Origin: Myxococcales bacterium 68-20
GTDB taxonomy: Bacteria; Myxococcota_A; Polyangia; Polyangiales; Polyangiaceae
NCBI GenBank assembly: GCA_001899635.1
Contig: MKVQ01000043.1
Location: 369,962-433,961 of the forward strand
Length of the DNA stretch: 64,000 nt
Reading direction: 5' to 3'
Shown here: positions 44,362-52,772 of the stretch, in pieces
Position numbering within the stretch: position 1 is the stretch's first letter
Layout of the letters: the number at the start of each line of letters is the position of its first letter
Notes under the pieces: generated by a model
Databases searched by the model: none
Told to the model about the DNA's origin: nothing
Seen by the model: only the letters and a program-made list of their open reading frames with translations
Program-made: the position numbers and the translations under genes

Positions 44362-45857
44362 TGCTGCCTCGCCCTCTTCGCTGGGTCGGGCGTCACCGGA
44401 AGAAGGTCGTCGCGCTCGCCGCCGTCCTGCTCGCACCGGCCCTTGCCCATCTCGTCGTCGGGCACGTCACGCGGATCACGCCGCCGGATCTCGCGACGCC
44501 GCGCTTCACCGCGAGCGAGACCCCCGGAGGGATCATGCGCACGCCGCGAGGGTGGTCGGCGAAGCGCGGCGTCCGGCTCGTGTACCTTGCAGGTAGCCCG
44601 GAGGAGATCGGCGCTCAACACACCGCGCTCCTCTACGACCGCATGGTCGAGGACGAGCAGGTGCTCTGGGACGGCTTCGCACAGCTCGTCCCGTTCGCGC
44701 CGGCGCGCGCGCTGATGTTCGACATCGGGCGGATCCGCTACCGCGACGTCGCCTCGAGCTTCCCCGAGGCCCGACGGCGCGAGCTCGCCGCCGAGGCGGG
44801 CGCGTTCGTCCCCGATCCGTATGCGGGCCACCTCCCGACCTATCAGCGCATGGTGATGCTCCATGCGCTCTACGACATCGCGCTCGGCTTCGAGCGCTCT
44901 CCCCTGCTCGGGTGCACCGCGTTCGGGCTCGGGCCTGAGGCGACCGCCGACGGCCACGCGCTCTTCGCGCGCGCCTTCGACTTCGAGGCCGCGGAAGTGT
45001 TCGACGCGGACAAGGTCGTGTTCCTCGTCCACGAGGACGGCAAGATCCCCTTCGCGAGCGTGGCATGGCCCGGCTTCGTCGGTGTCGTCACCGGGATGAA
45101 CGCAGAGGGCGTCGCGGTCGCGGTGCACGGAGGCCGTGCGCGCGAGCCGAGCGTCACCGGCGTACCGGTGGCGTTCTCGCTCCGCGAGGTGCTCTCGTCG
45201 GCGCGCGACACCAGCGAGGCCGTCGCCCTCCTTTCGAGCCAGCCGGTGATGGTGTCGCACATCGTGTTCGTCGGCGACGGCGCTGGACGCTTCGCGGTCG
45301 TCGAGCGGGCGCCGGGCGTCCCGGCGCATGTCCGCACGTCGTTCGCGGATGCCCGTCTCGGAGGGGCCGGCCGGGCGTCGGTGACGAACCATTTCGAAGG
45401 CCCCCTCGCGGGCGATCCGCGTGACGAACACGTCCGCACCACGACGACGACGCTCGCGCGGCGCACCCGCATCGACGAGCTCCTCGCCACGATCCCGCCG
45501 AAGAGCGCGACCGTACCGCGCGCGCTCGAGCTCCTCCGCGACCACGGGTGCAGCGGCGACGCGTGCCCGCTCGGCGATCGACGCGCGATCGACGCCTTCA
45601 TCGCGACGCACGGCGTCGTCGCCGATCTGACCGCGCGGGAGCTCTGGGTTTCGGAGGGGCCGCGACTCTCGGGACGATTTGTGAAGGTCGACCCGCGGAC
45701 GCTCGTCAGACGGGCCGATGGCCACCCTCCCGACGTCCCGACGCTCGAGTCTCTCGAGACACTGCCCGCCGATCCCGCGCTCGACGACGGACGCTACACC
45801 GAGGGCCGGGCGCGGGCGGGCGGTCCGCTCCTCGGGGGAAAGGCAGGGGCACGATGA
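44361..45857 (+). CDS. C45-family autoproteolytic acyltransferase/hydrolase, membrane-anchored
   Basis: A 498-residue protein. One N-terminal hydrophobic span (about 16-36, VVALAAVLLAPALAHLVVGHV) suggests export and anchoring. The Ntn-hydrolase core has GSPEEIGAQHTALLYDRM and the likely self-cleavage site LLGCTAFGLG, where Cys185 would become the N-terminal nucleophile, then DGHALFARAFDFEA and GFVGVVTGMNAEGVAVAVHGG, all C45 features. Family members transfer or remove acyl groups (the founder is isopenicillin N acyltransferase); some act in lipid pathways. Between a glycosyltransferase and LolA it may acylate a glycolipid or lipoprotein. That is inference. Confidence 0.82.
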   Translation: MLPRPLRWVGRHRKKVVALAAVLLAPALAHLVVGHVTRITPPDLATPRFTASETPGGIMRTPRGWSAKRGVRLVYLAGSPEEIGAQHTALLYDRMVEDEQVLWDGFAQLVPFAPARALMFDIGRIRYRDVASSFPEARRRELAAEAGAFVPDPYAGHLPTYQRMVMLHALYDIALGFERSPLLGCTAFGLGPEATADGHALFARAFDFEAAEVFDADKVVFLVHEDGKIPFASVAWPGFVGVVTGMNAEGVAVAVHGGRAREPSVTGVPVAFSLREVLSSARDTSEAVALLSSQPVMVSHIVFVGDGAGRFAVVERAPGVPAHVRTSFADARLGGAGRASVTNHFEGPLAGDPRDEHVRTTTTTLARRTRIDELLATIPPKSATVPRALELLRDHGCSGDACPLGDRRAIDAFIATHGVVADLTARELWVSEGPRLSGRFVKVDPRTLVRRADGHPPDVPTLESLETLPADPALDDGRYTEGRARAGGPLLGGKAGAR

Positions 45858-46522
45858 CCGTCCGTGAGATCGTCCTCGCTGCGGCGATCGCCTCTTCGCT
45901 CGTCTCGTGGAGCTGCCCCAGCCTCGCGGGCGAGACCACCGACGCCGGCGCACCGGCGCGCGAGCAGCTCGAAGGACCGAAGCTCGACGGCCTCCTCGCG
46001 GAGATCGGGAAGGCGCGCAAGGGCGTGAAGACGCTCCGCGCCGCCTTCACCCAGGAACGTCGCATCACGCTCCTCGCGACGTCGGTGAAGTCCCGCGGCG
46101 AGCTCACGTTCGCAGCGCCGGATCGCCTCCGCTGGGACCTCGCCCCGCCCGACGACGTCGTCTACTTCATCGGTCCGGAGGGGCTCGCGTACAAGACGAA
46201 GACCTCGACGGCGACCGTGCCGACCGGCGGCGCGAACGTGGCACGTGCGCTCGGAGACGTCCGCGCGCTCCTCACCGGCGACCTCGCCGCGCTTCGTGAG
46301 CGCTACACGCTCGCGGCCTCGCGCTCTGCAACCGACGTCGAGATCTCGGGCGCCGCGAAGGACAAGAACGCGAGCGTCAGATCGTTCACGCTCGTGCTCG
46401 ACAAGGGGCTTGTCGTGCCCATCCGCTCGAGGCTCATCGAAGGCAAGAGCGACAGCATCGATCTCGTCTTCTCCAACGTCGTCGTGAACGGTCCGGTCGA
46501 CGCCGCGCGGCTCCGGCCCTGA
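45854..46522 (+). CDS. lolA: LolA-like outer-membrane lipoprotein carrier
   Basis: A 222-residue periplasmic protein with a signal peptide (MTVREIVLAAAIASSLVSWS..SLA, about 1-25). The LolA fold is suggested by LDGLLAEIGKARKGVKTLRA, AFTQERRITLLATSVKSRG, LTFAAPDRLRWDLAPPDDVVYFI, TGDLAALRERYTL and SIDLVFSNVVVN. LolA ferries lipoproteins across the periplasm. Because it is coupled (ATGA overlap) to a C45 enzyme and a glycosyltransferase, it may serve a special lipid rather than being the cell's general LolA; such pathway-specific LolA homologues are known from aryl polyene clusters. Confidence 0.8.
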   Translation: MTVREIVLAAAIASSLVSWSCPSLAGETTDAGAPAREQLEGPKLDGLLAEIGKARKGVKTLRAAFTQERRITLLATSVKSRGELTFAAPDRLRWDLAPPDDVVYFIGPEGLAYKTKTSTATVPTGGANVARALGDVRALLTGDLAALRERYTLAASRSATDVEISGAAKDKNASVRSFTLVLDKGLVVPIRSRLIEGKSDSIDLVFSNVVVNGPVDAARLRP

Positions 46523-46594
46523 GGTCAGGCTCGTTTCCGCTCACCGGTCGAGCGCCTGGCGCAACCCGAATCTCGGTGCGGCATCGGAAGACTC

Positions 46595-46641
46595 ATGGGT
46601 GCACGCCCCCTGTTTTCCCAGGGCGGGGGGCGTGCACCCAT
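46595..46641 (+). terminator. Terminator after the lolA operon
   Basis: ATGGGTGCACGCCCCC (46595-46610) pairs perfectly with its reverse complement at 46626-46641 (16 bp), with a 15-base loop, followed by TTCTT. It lies 72 bases past the LolA stop codon and before the next plus-strand gene. Confidence 0.75.
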
Positions 46642-46727
46642 TTCTTCAAGACGAGCCAAGCCGCCCAAGCTCGAGCACCGGGCTCGAAACTTGGCCCCTC
46701 CCCCGGCGACAAGCGATCGTCGGCGCC

Positions 46728-47129
46728 ATGGGCGAGGCAGCGAAGAAGGACGTGTCGGCGAAGCAGACCACCGGCGCGCAGAGCCAGGCGAAGGGGAAGA
46801 CGCCCGAGCGTCGCCGGCACCGCGTCTACGTGACGCGAAACACGGAGTATCACTTCCGTGACGGCTTCTGCGTCGCCGTCCGAGATCGCCGCTCCGGCGA
46901 CTTCTTGCCCGGCCACCTCGCGATCAAGCGCCGCCTTCATGGTGGGCTCAAGTTCTTCCCCAACGGCGCGATCGTGCCGAACTCGGGAGACCCGCGCCCA
47001 GGCGAGGCACTCTACTTCGCGGCGGACGGGCGTGATCTCGTCACGAGCCCGCTCGAGCACGTCGAGCGTCCCGCGAAGGTGGTGGTCGAGGCCTATCCCG
47101 AGCCGCCGACGTCGCGCCATCGGCCCTGA
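46728..47129 (+). CDS. Hypothetical protein, 133 aa
   Basis: A 133-residue soluble protein. A Lys/Ala/Gln-rich N-terminus (MGEAAKKDVSAKQTTGAQSQ) leads to a compact domain: RHRVYVTRNTEYHFRDGFCV, AVRDRRSGDFLPGHLAIKRR, LHGGLKFFPNGAIVPNSGDP and GEALYFAADGRDLVTSPLEHV. It has one Cys and no signal peptide. The domain looks well ordered and is likely conserved, but I cannot name a family. The ATG at 46728 follows the lolA terminator, so it has its own transcript. Earlier codons lie inside the terminator hairpin and are rejected. Confidence 0.65.
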   Translation: MGEAAKKDVSAKQTTGAQSQAKGKTPERRRHRVYVTRNTEYHFRDGFCVAVRDRRSGDFLPGHLAIKRRLHGGLKFFPNGAIVPNSGDPRPGEALYFAADGRDLVTSPLEHVERPAKVVVEAYPEPPTSRHRP

Positions 47130-47186
47130 CGCGGCTTGCGCGCCCAGGCGTAGCGCGCGGACGCCACCATCGTCTACGCTTTGGTC

Positions 47187-47768
47187 GTGCTCGCCGTACC
47201 TCCGCGCTCCGAGGTCCGTTCGCGTCCTCTCGAGACGCAGCGCCTTCACCTGTTCCCGCTCGACGCGACCGACACCCGCGATCTCTGGACCGCCGTGGAG
47301 AGCTCGCGCCCGCAGCTCGAGCCCTGGCTTCCCTGGGTCCCGTTCAACGTCGACCTCGACTCGAGCGGACGGTATGCCGAAGCGAGCGCATCGGACTGGG
47401 ACGCTGCGCGGGCAACGCGCTTCGCGATCCGGGAGCGCGGCTCTCGTCGCTTCCTCGGGGTCATCGGTCTCGAGGCGTTTGCTCACCTCCACGAGAACGT
47501 CGAGCTCGGCTACTGGCTGCGCGTCGACGCATGGGGCAAGGGCCTGATGACCGAGGCCGGTCACGCCGTGGTCAACTGGGCCTTCAACTCGGTCAACGCT
47601 CACCGCGTGCGCGTTGCAGCAGCGACCGACAACCATCCATCGCTCCACGTCATCGCTCGGCTCGGCTTCCGCTTCGAAGGGATCGCGCGGCAGGCCGAGC
47701 GCGTGAGCGGGCGGTGGCTCGACCACGCGGTCTTCGCGCTCATCGCCACCGATCCTCGCCCGCGCTGA
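47187..47768 (+). CDS. GNAT N-acetyltransferase, RimJ/RimL type
   Basis: A 193-residue enzyme. The RimJ/L-like start is LETQRLHLFPLDATDTRDLW, followed by PQLEPWLPWVPFNVD, ERGSRRFLGVIGLEAF, NVELGYWLRVDAWGKGLMTEA (the acetyl-CoA pyrophosphate loop, GxGxxxEA) and NHPSLHVIARLGFRFEGIARQ. These fit protein or small-molecule acetyltransferases related to ribosomal protein S5/L12 acetylation; the target is unknown. I chose GTG 47187; TTG 47181 is 2 codons earlier. Confidence 0.85.
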   Translation: MLAVPPRSEVRSRPLETQRLHLFPLDATDTRDLWTAVESSRPQLEPWLPWVPFNVDLDSSGRYAEASASDWDAARATRFAIRERGSRRFLGVIGLEAFAHLHENVELGYWLRVDAWGKGLMTEAGHAVVNWAFNSVNAHRVRVAAATDNHPSLHVIARLGFRFEGIARQAERVSGRWLDHAVFALIATDPRPR

Positions 47769-47889
47769 GCGCGCTCGCTGCCGCACATCGCATCCAGCAT
47801 CGCTGGAGGTAGTCCAACGAAGACGACGGAGGCTCGGCAAGTGACGAGCCGGAGTAAAGCCCCGCTGCGTCGGGCCGTTCTCTTCGTGC

Positions 47890-49005
47890 ATGAACCGCCC
47901 TGCAGTCCTCACATGTCTCTCGCTCCTGGCGTGGAGCGCCCACGCCCATGCCGAGGAGCCGCGCGTCCACGTCGCTGCCGGAGGTGCCCACGCGCTCGGA
48001 GGCACACAGTCGAGTGAGTTCGGCGTCGGCGGTGCGGGCTCCGGCACGGTGGAGTTGCCGGCGACATCGCGCATCGGCGTGCAGGCGAGCGCAGGTGCGC
48101 TCGTGCTCTCGAAGGGAGAGCCTGCCAAGGAGGCCGGCATTGCACCGACCAGCACGGGCGCAGCCTTCATGGGGACGCTGGGCGTTCGCCTCCGCGCGTT
48201 CGGCGCGACCAAGGTCGCCGGCCCGTGGATCGATGGCAACGTCGGCGTCGCGCACACGGGCGACGTCACACGACCTGCCTTCGACGCGCACCTCGGCTGG
48301 GACGTCCGCGTGTCACGAACGAGCCGCATCGATGTCGGCCCCTTCGTCGGCTACACGCAGATCTTTCAGCCGAACACGGAGCTGCGCGGCAGCGACGCGC
48401 GCATCCTCACGGCCGGCATCTCGGTGAGCCTGGGCGCGAGGGAGCGCGCGCGCCCCGCCGAGCCGAACGGCGTGGAGAAACCGCTTCCCCAGGTCGCGCC
48501 GCCTCCGCCCCCGGTCCTCTTGCAGGAACGCGAGGAGCTCGCCGAGGCGGTCGACCTTTGCAAGGACGGTGCGCCTCCCACGGCAGACGGCTGCGGCGAC
48601 GGCGTTCGCATCTTCGAAGACCGCATCCTGCTCGACGACGTCGTCCACTTCGAGTTCGACAGCGCCAAGATCCACCGACAGAGCCACACGCTCGTCCACA
48701 ACATCGCGCGCTTCATCAAGGAGCACGATGACATCGTCGACATCTCGATCGAGGGCCACGCGGACGAGATCGGCACGGAGGAGTACAACAGGAAGCTCTC
48801 CGAGGCGCGAGCCACGAGCATGAAGGTTCTGCTCGTGAGCTTCGGCGTCGAGGCCCACCGGCTCCGTGTCGTCGCGCACGGCAAGTCACAACCAAAGATC
48901 GTCACCCTCAAGCGTGAGGTGGAGAACCGCCGTGTCGAGCTGTTCGTCACACGCACGCGCGGGGCAGGGAGCGTCGCGAGCTCGCATGGAAGGAACTCGA
49001 GGTGA
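47890..49005 (+). CDS. OmpA-family outer-membrane protein
   Basis: A 371-residue exported protein with a signal peptide (MNRPAVLTCLSLLAWSAHAH, cut near A21-E22). Residues about 25-185 are strand-rich and likely form a beta-barrel (IGVQASAGALVLS, MGTLGVRLRAFGATK, IDVGPFVGYTQIFQP). After a Pro-rich linker, the OmpA-like peptidoglycan-binding domain (about 245-365) has VVHFEFDSAKIHRQSHTLVH, ISIEGHADEIGTEEYNRKLS and RATSMKVLLVSFGVEAHRL, with the conserved Asp and Arg that hold diaminopimelate. It probably tethers the outer membrane to murein. The Stig1 lipoprotein gene starts 6 bases downstream, so they form an operon. Confidence 0.85.
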   Translation: MNRPAVLTCLSLLAWSAHAHAEEPRVHVAAGGAHALGGTQSSEFGVGGAGSGTVELPATSRIGVQASAGALVLSKGEPAKEAGIAPTSTGAAFMGTLGVRLRAFGATKVAGPWIDGNVGVAHTGDVTRPAFDAHLGWDVRVSRTSRIDVGPFVGYTQIFQPNTELRGSDARILTAGISVSLGARERARPAEPNGVEKPLPQVAPPPPPVLLQEREELAEAVDLCKDGAPPTADGCGDGVRIFEDRILLDDVVHFEFDSAKIHRQSHTLVHNIARFIKEHDDIVDISIEGHADEIGTEEYNRKLSEARATSMKVLLVSFGVEAHRLRVVAHGKSQPKIVTLKREVENRRVELFVTRTRGAGSVASSHGRNSR

Positions 49006-49010
49006 TCGTC

Positions 49011-50078
49011 ATGAGTCGCACGGCACACGTCGCTAGCTTCATCGTCCTGGCACTCACGACCGCCGCGTGCGGGGTCGAGAGCGCTCTCGTCGGCGGCACC
49101 TGCAAGCCTGGGTACGTCGAGCACGCCGGCTCGTGCGTCGCCGCCCCGAGCGGCACGAGCCCCACGTTCGACCCTAACGACTCGAAGCCCAACGTGACTC
49201 CCAAGGGACCGGCCCCGCTGACACCGGAGCCGCCGGTCAAGCCTCCCGTCGATCCGCCGGTCGATCCCCCGGACGATCCGCCGGTCGATCCCCCGGACGA
49301 TCCGCCGGTCTGCGCTGACCCGCTCGTCGCCTGCCGCGGCGAGTGCATCTCGGTCGAAAGCGATCCTCTCAACTGCGGAGCCTGCGGGAGGATCTGCCCG
49401 TCGAACATCTGCGTGGCCCGCGAATGTGTCGGAGCAACGCCGGGCGACGTCGTCCTCATCGGACACGACATGACGAACGCGCTCGGCGGCTCGTCGCAGG
49501 CGAAGGTCCTCACCAACGCCGTGTCGATCCCGACGACGGATCCGATCCGCGTCCTCTCGTTCGAAGCAGGCTCCGATGCAGCGGGGGCGGCGAACGTGCG
49601 CGCGCTACTCGGCACCGGCATCCGGAACCGCGCCGTGCGGTTCACGACGGCGTCGGCCGAGGGGATCGAGCAGGGCGGCCTCTACGCGAGCTACGACGTC
49701 GTGCTCGTCCACGGCGCCGCCGTGGACGACCCTGCCGGTCTCGGCAACCGCTGGTCGAGCTCACTTCGAACGTTCACCGAGAAGGGCGGCGTGCTCATCG
49801 CGCTCGACAGCGGAGCTTCCGATGTTCCCGCGCTCGTCAACGCGACCGGCCTACTCGCAGTCGCGTCGCACGTCCCGCTCGCAGGCGGGACGCAGTTCGT
49901 GGTCTCCAGCGCGTCCGACGTCGTCGGCGCGCAGCTGCTCTCGCCCTTCGCCGCGTTCGGCCCCTCGGTCGGTTTCGTCGGGATCCCCGCCGCCGGCCCC
50001 GACCTCACGTGGGTCGTCCGGGCCGATGACGGAGCGAGCCTGCCGACGGTGATCCATCGGGTCATCCGCCCGCTCTGA
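49011..50078 (+). CDS. Stig1-repeat lipoprotein
   Basis: A 355-residue lipoprotein. GAGGTGA precedes the ATG at 49011. The signal peptide ends TTAAC (Cys20). A linker of repeated PPVDPPDDP follows (about 75-100), then a Stig1-type Cys motif (CRGECISVESDPLNCGACGR, then ICPSNICVARECVG), a pattern frequent in myxobacterial surface proteins. The C-terminal 210 residues form an alpha/beta domain with GDVVLIGHDMTNALGGSSQA, YDVVLVHGAAVDDPAGLGNR and KGGVLIALDSGASDVPALV, resembling a class I glutamine amidotransferase-like or BatA-type fold without a visible active site. Its function is unknown; cotranscription with the OmpA gene suggests a cell-surface role. Confidence 0.82.
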   Translation: MSRTAHVASFIVLALTTAACGVESALVGGTCKPGYVEHAGSCVAAPSGTSPTFDPNDSKPNVTPKGPAPLTPEPPVKPPVDPPVDPPDDPPVDPPDDPPVCADPLVACRGECISVESDPLNCGACGRICPSNICVARECVGATPGDVVLIGHDMTNALGGSSQAKVLTNAVSIPTTDPIRVLSFEAGSDAAGAANVRALLGTGIRNRAVRFTTASAEGIEQGGLYASYDVVLVHGAAVDDPAGLGNRWSSSLRTFTEKGGVLIALDSGASDVPALVNATGLLAVASHVPLAGGTQFVVSSASDVVGAQLLSPFAAFGPSVGFVGIPAAGPDLTWVVRADDGASLPTVIHRVIRPL

Positions 50079-50094
50079 CGCGAGGCGGCCGAGA

Positions 50095-50991
50095 TCAGGC
50101 GGAGCGGTATCGCTCGACGAGCGCGCGCACGCGCGGTAGCCCGGTGACCGTCTGCGCGCCGTACCAGCACAGGTCCTTGCCACCGGTCCGGACGACGGCG
50201 CCGCGCTCGGCGGCAGGGATCTCGAGCGCGCGGAAGACCTCGGCGTCCTCCTCGCTGAACGGATGCGGTTCGTCGGGGAGGAGTACGAGCTCGGGTTTCC
50301 GCGCCGTGACCTCATCGAGTGTGACGCGCGGGTAGCGCGTGTCACGCTCCGCGACCGCCTCCGGCGGAAGCGCCGGAGCGCCGCCGATGTCCGCCGCGAG
50401 CGGGTAGCGCCGCTCACGATCGGCGAAGACGTTCTGGGCGCCGGCGAGATCGAGGATGTCACTGATGAACGTCGCGCCGTGGATCGTCATCAGCGGCTTC
50501 ATCCAGATCGGGCAGAACGTCCGAAGCGGAGTAACGGTCTGGCGCGCCTCCTCCGCCTCGCGAATGACCTCGTAGCCGCGCCGGATGAGCTCACGCACGT
50601 CCCGATCGCCGGCGACGTGGAAGACCCGCGCGAGGCGCGCCAGGTGCGCGATCCCGTCCGCGGCGCGCCTCGGGAACGCGACGAAGACCTTCACGCCCTT
50701 TTGCGCGAGGGTCTCGAGATCCTTCTTCGTGTTCTCTTCCTGGTTGGCGATCACGAGATCGGGCGAAAGATCGAGGATCGCTTCGAGCTTCGGATTCTTG
50801 GTGCCACCGACGCTCGGCACGCCGGCGACGATCTCCGCGGGGAGCTCGCAGTAGTCGGTCCGCCCGACCAGCGCTCCGCCGCAGCCGAGCGCGGCCACGG
50901 TGAAGGTGTCGCTCGGCACGAGAGACACCACCCGCTTCGGCGCCGTGCCGAACGTGAGCGTCCGCTTCATGTCATCGTCGACTCGAATCAT
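50095..50991 (-). CDS. BtuF-like substrate-binding domain protein without signal peptide
   Basis: A 298-residue protein of the helical-backbone metal/cobalamin receptor family. It has PKRVVSLVPSDTFTVAALGC, VGRTDYCELPAEIVAGVPSV, NPKLEAILDLSPDLVIANQE and KPELVLLPDEPHPFSEEDAE, all BtuF/TroA-type. Characterised BtuF proteins are periplasmic, but this one starts MIRVDDDMKRTLTF with no signal peptide and no lipobox. A group of cytosolic-looking members exists in other bacteria. No permease or ATPase gene is adjacent. It lies 6 bases downstream of a small lipoprotein gene. Confidence 0.78.
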   Translation of the reverse strand: MIRVDDDMKRTLTFGTAPKRVVSLVPSDTFTVAALGCGGALVGRTDYCELPAEIVAGVPSVGGTKNPKLEAILDLSPDLVIANQEENTKKDLETLAQKGVKVFVAFPRRAADGIAHLARLARVFHVAGDRDVRELIRRGYEVIREAEEARQTVTPLRTFCPIWMKPLMTIHGATFISDILDLAGAQNVFADRERRYPLAADIGGAPALPPEAVAERDTRYPRVTLDEVTARKPELVLLPDEPHPFSEEDAEVFRALEIPAAERGAVVRTGGKDLCWYGAQTVTGLPRVRALVERYRSA

Positions 50992-50997
50992 CGGGGC

Positions 50998-51360
50998 TCA
51001 GTCCTCCTCGGGCGGCGGCGGAGGCCCGGGCGGCCCGCCGTCGGCGTGCGGGCCGACCTTCGCCGCGCAGTCGGCCCACACGACATCGGTACACCGGCGC
51101 GGGCTCGCGGCGACGCAGTTGATCACGTTCTCGCCCTCGCGCTCGATGAGGCGATCGATGATGAACTCACAGCCGCGCTCGCAGAGCGCTTCGGTGCACT
51201 GCGCCTTGGCGCGCCGCTCACACGAGCGCCGACACGCGTCGATCGGCTTGTTCGACGGCTCGAACACGCGGCACGAGACCGAGGAGAGCGAGACGAGGAG
51301 CCCTCCGGCGAGGAGGGAGACGAGGCAAATGCGCCGCGCGGAGGCGAAGGCCATGAACAT
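50998..51360 (-). CDS. Small Cys-rich lipoprotein
   Basis: A 120-residue lipoprotein. The signal peptide ends SSVSC (Cys30). The mature part is short and Cys-rich (RRSCERRAKAQCTEALCERGCEF, NCVAASPRRCTDVVWADC) and ends in a Pro/Gly/Glu tail. It probably forms disulfides in the periplasm or at the surface. AGAGG lies 8 bases before the ATG; a second ATG two codons on is possible. It is 6 bases downstream of folA, so it is likely cotranscribed with thyA-folA, although no functional link is evident. Confidence 0.75.
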   Translation of the reverse strand: MFMAFASARRICLVSLLAGGLLVSLSSVSCRVFEPSNKPIDACRRSCERRAKAQCTEALCERGCEFIIDRLIEREGENVINCVAASPRRCTDVVWADCAAKVGPHADGGPPGPPPPPEED

Positions 51361-51366
51361 CGGTGC

Positions 51367-51858
51367 TTACCTCTCGAGAGTCACGAACTCCACCCCTTCC
51401 GTCTCGGCCGGCTGCCGCGAGGTCTCGCGCCAGGCCGAGCGATCGAGGTGGAAGAACGCATCACCGTCGACCTTCTGGTGGACCTCGGTGAGGATGATGC
51501 GCGTCGCGAGGGGGAGCGCCTCCTCGTAGATCTGGGCGCCCCCGATGACGCGCGGCTCCTCGTCGGTCGTCCGCGCGAGCGCGATCGCCTCCTCGAGGCT
51601 CCGCGCGAGCTCGCACCCCTCGAACGCGTCGGCGGTGCGACTGATGACGATGTTGCGCCTGCCCGCGAGCGGACGGCCGATCGACGCGTGAGTCTTCCGC
51701 CCCATGATGATGGCGTGCCCCATCGTCGCGGCCTTGAAGTGGCGAAGGTCCTCCGGGATCCGCCAGGGCAGACCGCCGTCCTTCCCGATGACACCGCCCT
51801 CGCCGATCGCGACGACGAGCGCGAGACCGGGCATTTCGTTCGAAGCAGGCGCGCTCAT
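51367..51858 (-). CDS. folA: Dihydrofolate reductase
   Basis: A 163-residue enzyme that reduces dihydrofolate with NADPH. It has [75 protein letters not shown] and [15 protein letters not shown]. The active-site acid is the Glu in IPEDLRHF, where Escherichia coli has Asp27. The ATG overlaps the thyA stop (ATGA). Coupling to thyA makes sense because thymidylate synthase produces the dihydrofolate this enzyme recycles. A second ATG at codon 9 is possible. Confidence 0.93.
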   Translation of the reverse strand: MSAPASNEMPGLALVVAIGEGGVIGKDGGLPWRIPEDLRHFKAATMGHAIIMGRKTHASIGRPLAGRRNIVISRTADAFEGCELARSLEEAIALARTTDEEPRVIGGAQIYEEALPLATRIILTEVHQKVDGDAFFHLDRSAWRETSRQPAETEGVEFVTLER

Positions 51859-52697
51859 ATGCTGACCTCGGCGGCGATGTGAGGGTGCGGGTCGTAGCCT
51901 TCGAGCACGACGTCCTCGAAGCGAATCGCGAACAGATCGCGAGTCTCGGTCGCGATGCGTAGGCGCGGGAGCGGGCGCGGCGCACGCGTGAGCTGGAGCT
52001 TCGCCTGCTCGAGATGGTTCTTGTAGAGGTGCGCGTCGCCGAACGTGTGGACGAAGTCGCCGGGACGGAGCCCCGTCACGTGCGCGATCATCATCGTCAG
52101 CAGCGCATAGCTCGCGATGTTGAAGGGCACACCGAGGAAGACGTCGGCGCTCCGCTGGTAGAGCTGACAGCTCAGCTCGCCGTCCTGGACGTAGAACTGG
52201 AACAGCGTGTGGCACGGCGGCAGCGCGACCTGCTCGGCCTCCTTCGGGTTCCAGCCGCTGACGATGAGGCGGCGGCTGTTCGGGTTCCGGGCGATGTCGT
52301 CGAGCAGCCGCTTGATCTGATCGACGCCGTCCGCCTCGTATGTTCCGTCGGAGCGCAGCGTCGCTCCGAAGTTGCGCCACTGGTGCCCGTAGACCGGACC
52401 GAGATCGCCTTCCGCTCGGCCGAAGCGCGCCGTCTGCTCGGGCGTCGCCCACTCGTTCCAGATGCGAACGCCTGCGTCCTGCAGCGGCTTCACGTGCGTC
52501 TCGCCGCGGAGGAACCAGAGAAGCTCGTGGACGATCGACTTGATGTGCAGCTTCTTCGTCGTGAGGAGGGGAAAGCCCTCGCGCAGGTCGAAGCGCATCT
52601 GGTGGCCGAAGATGCCGCGCGTCCCGGTCCCGGTGCGGTCCTCGCGATCCTTGCCGCGCTCCAGAATGAGCTCGAGCAGGTTCAGATACTGCTGCAT
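51855..52697 (-). CDS. thyA: Thymidylate synthase
   Basis: A 280-residue ThyA. Motifs are [51 protein letters not shown], the active-site region [12 protein letters not shown] with catalytic Cys, [20 protein letters not shown], and [17 protein letters not shown]. It makes dTMP from dUMP using methylene-tetrahydrofolate. I chose the ATG at 52697 ([15 protein letters not shown]), matching the E. coli start; the frame extends to 52715. It is the first gene of the thyA-folA unit. Confidence 0.95.
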   Translation of the reverse strand: MQQYLNLLELILERGKDREDRTGTGTRGIFGHQMRFDLREGFPLLTTKKLHIKSIVHELLWFLRGETHVKPLQDAGVRIWNEWATPEQTARFGRAEGDLGPVYGHQWRNFGATLRSDGTYEADGVDQIKRLLDDIARNPNSRRLIVSGWNPKEAEQVALPPCHTLFQFYVQDGELSCQLYQRSADVFLGVPFNIASYALLTMMIAHVTGLRPGDFVHTFGDAHLYKNHLEQAKLQLTRAPRPLPRLRIATETRDLFAIRFEDVVLEGYDPHPHIAAEVSI

Positions 52698-52772
52698 GAC
52701 CAGAGCGCGTAGCACGCGGGCGGCGGAGCCGAAAGCTACCCCGAGGCTCGCGGCATCGCCCGCGCAGCGGCG

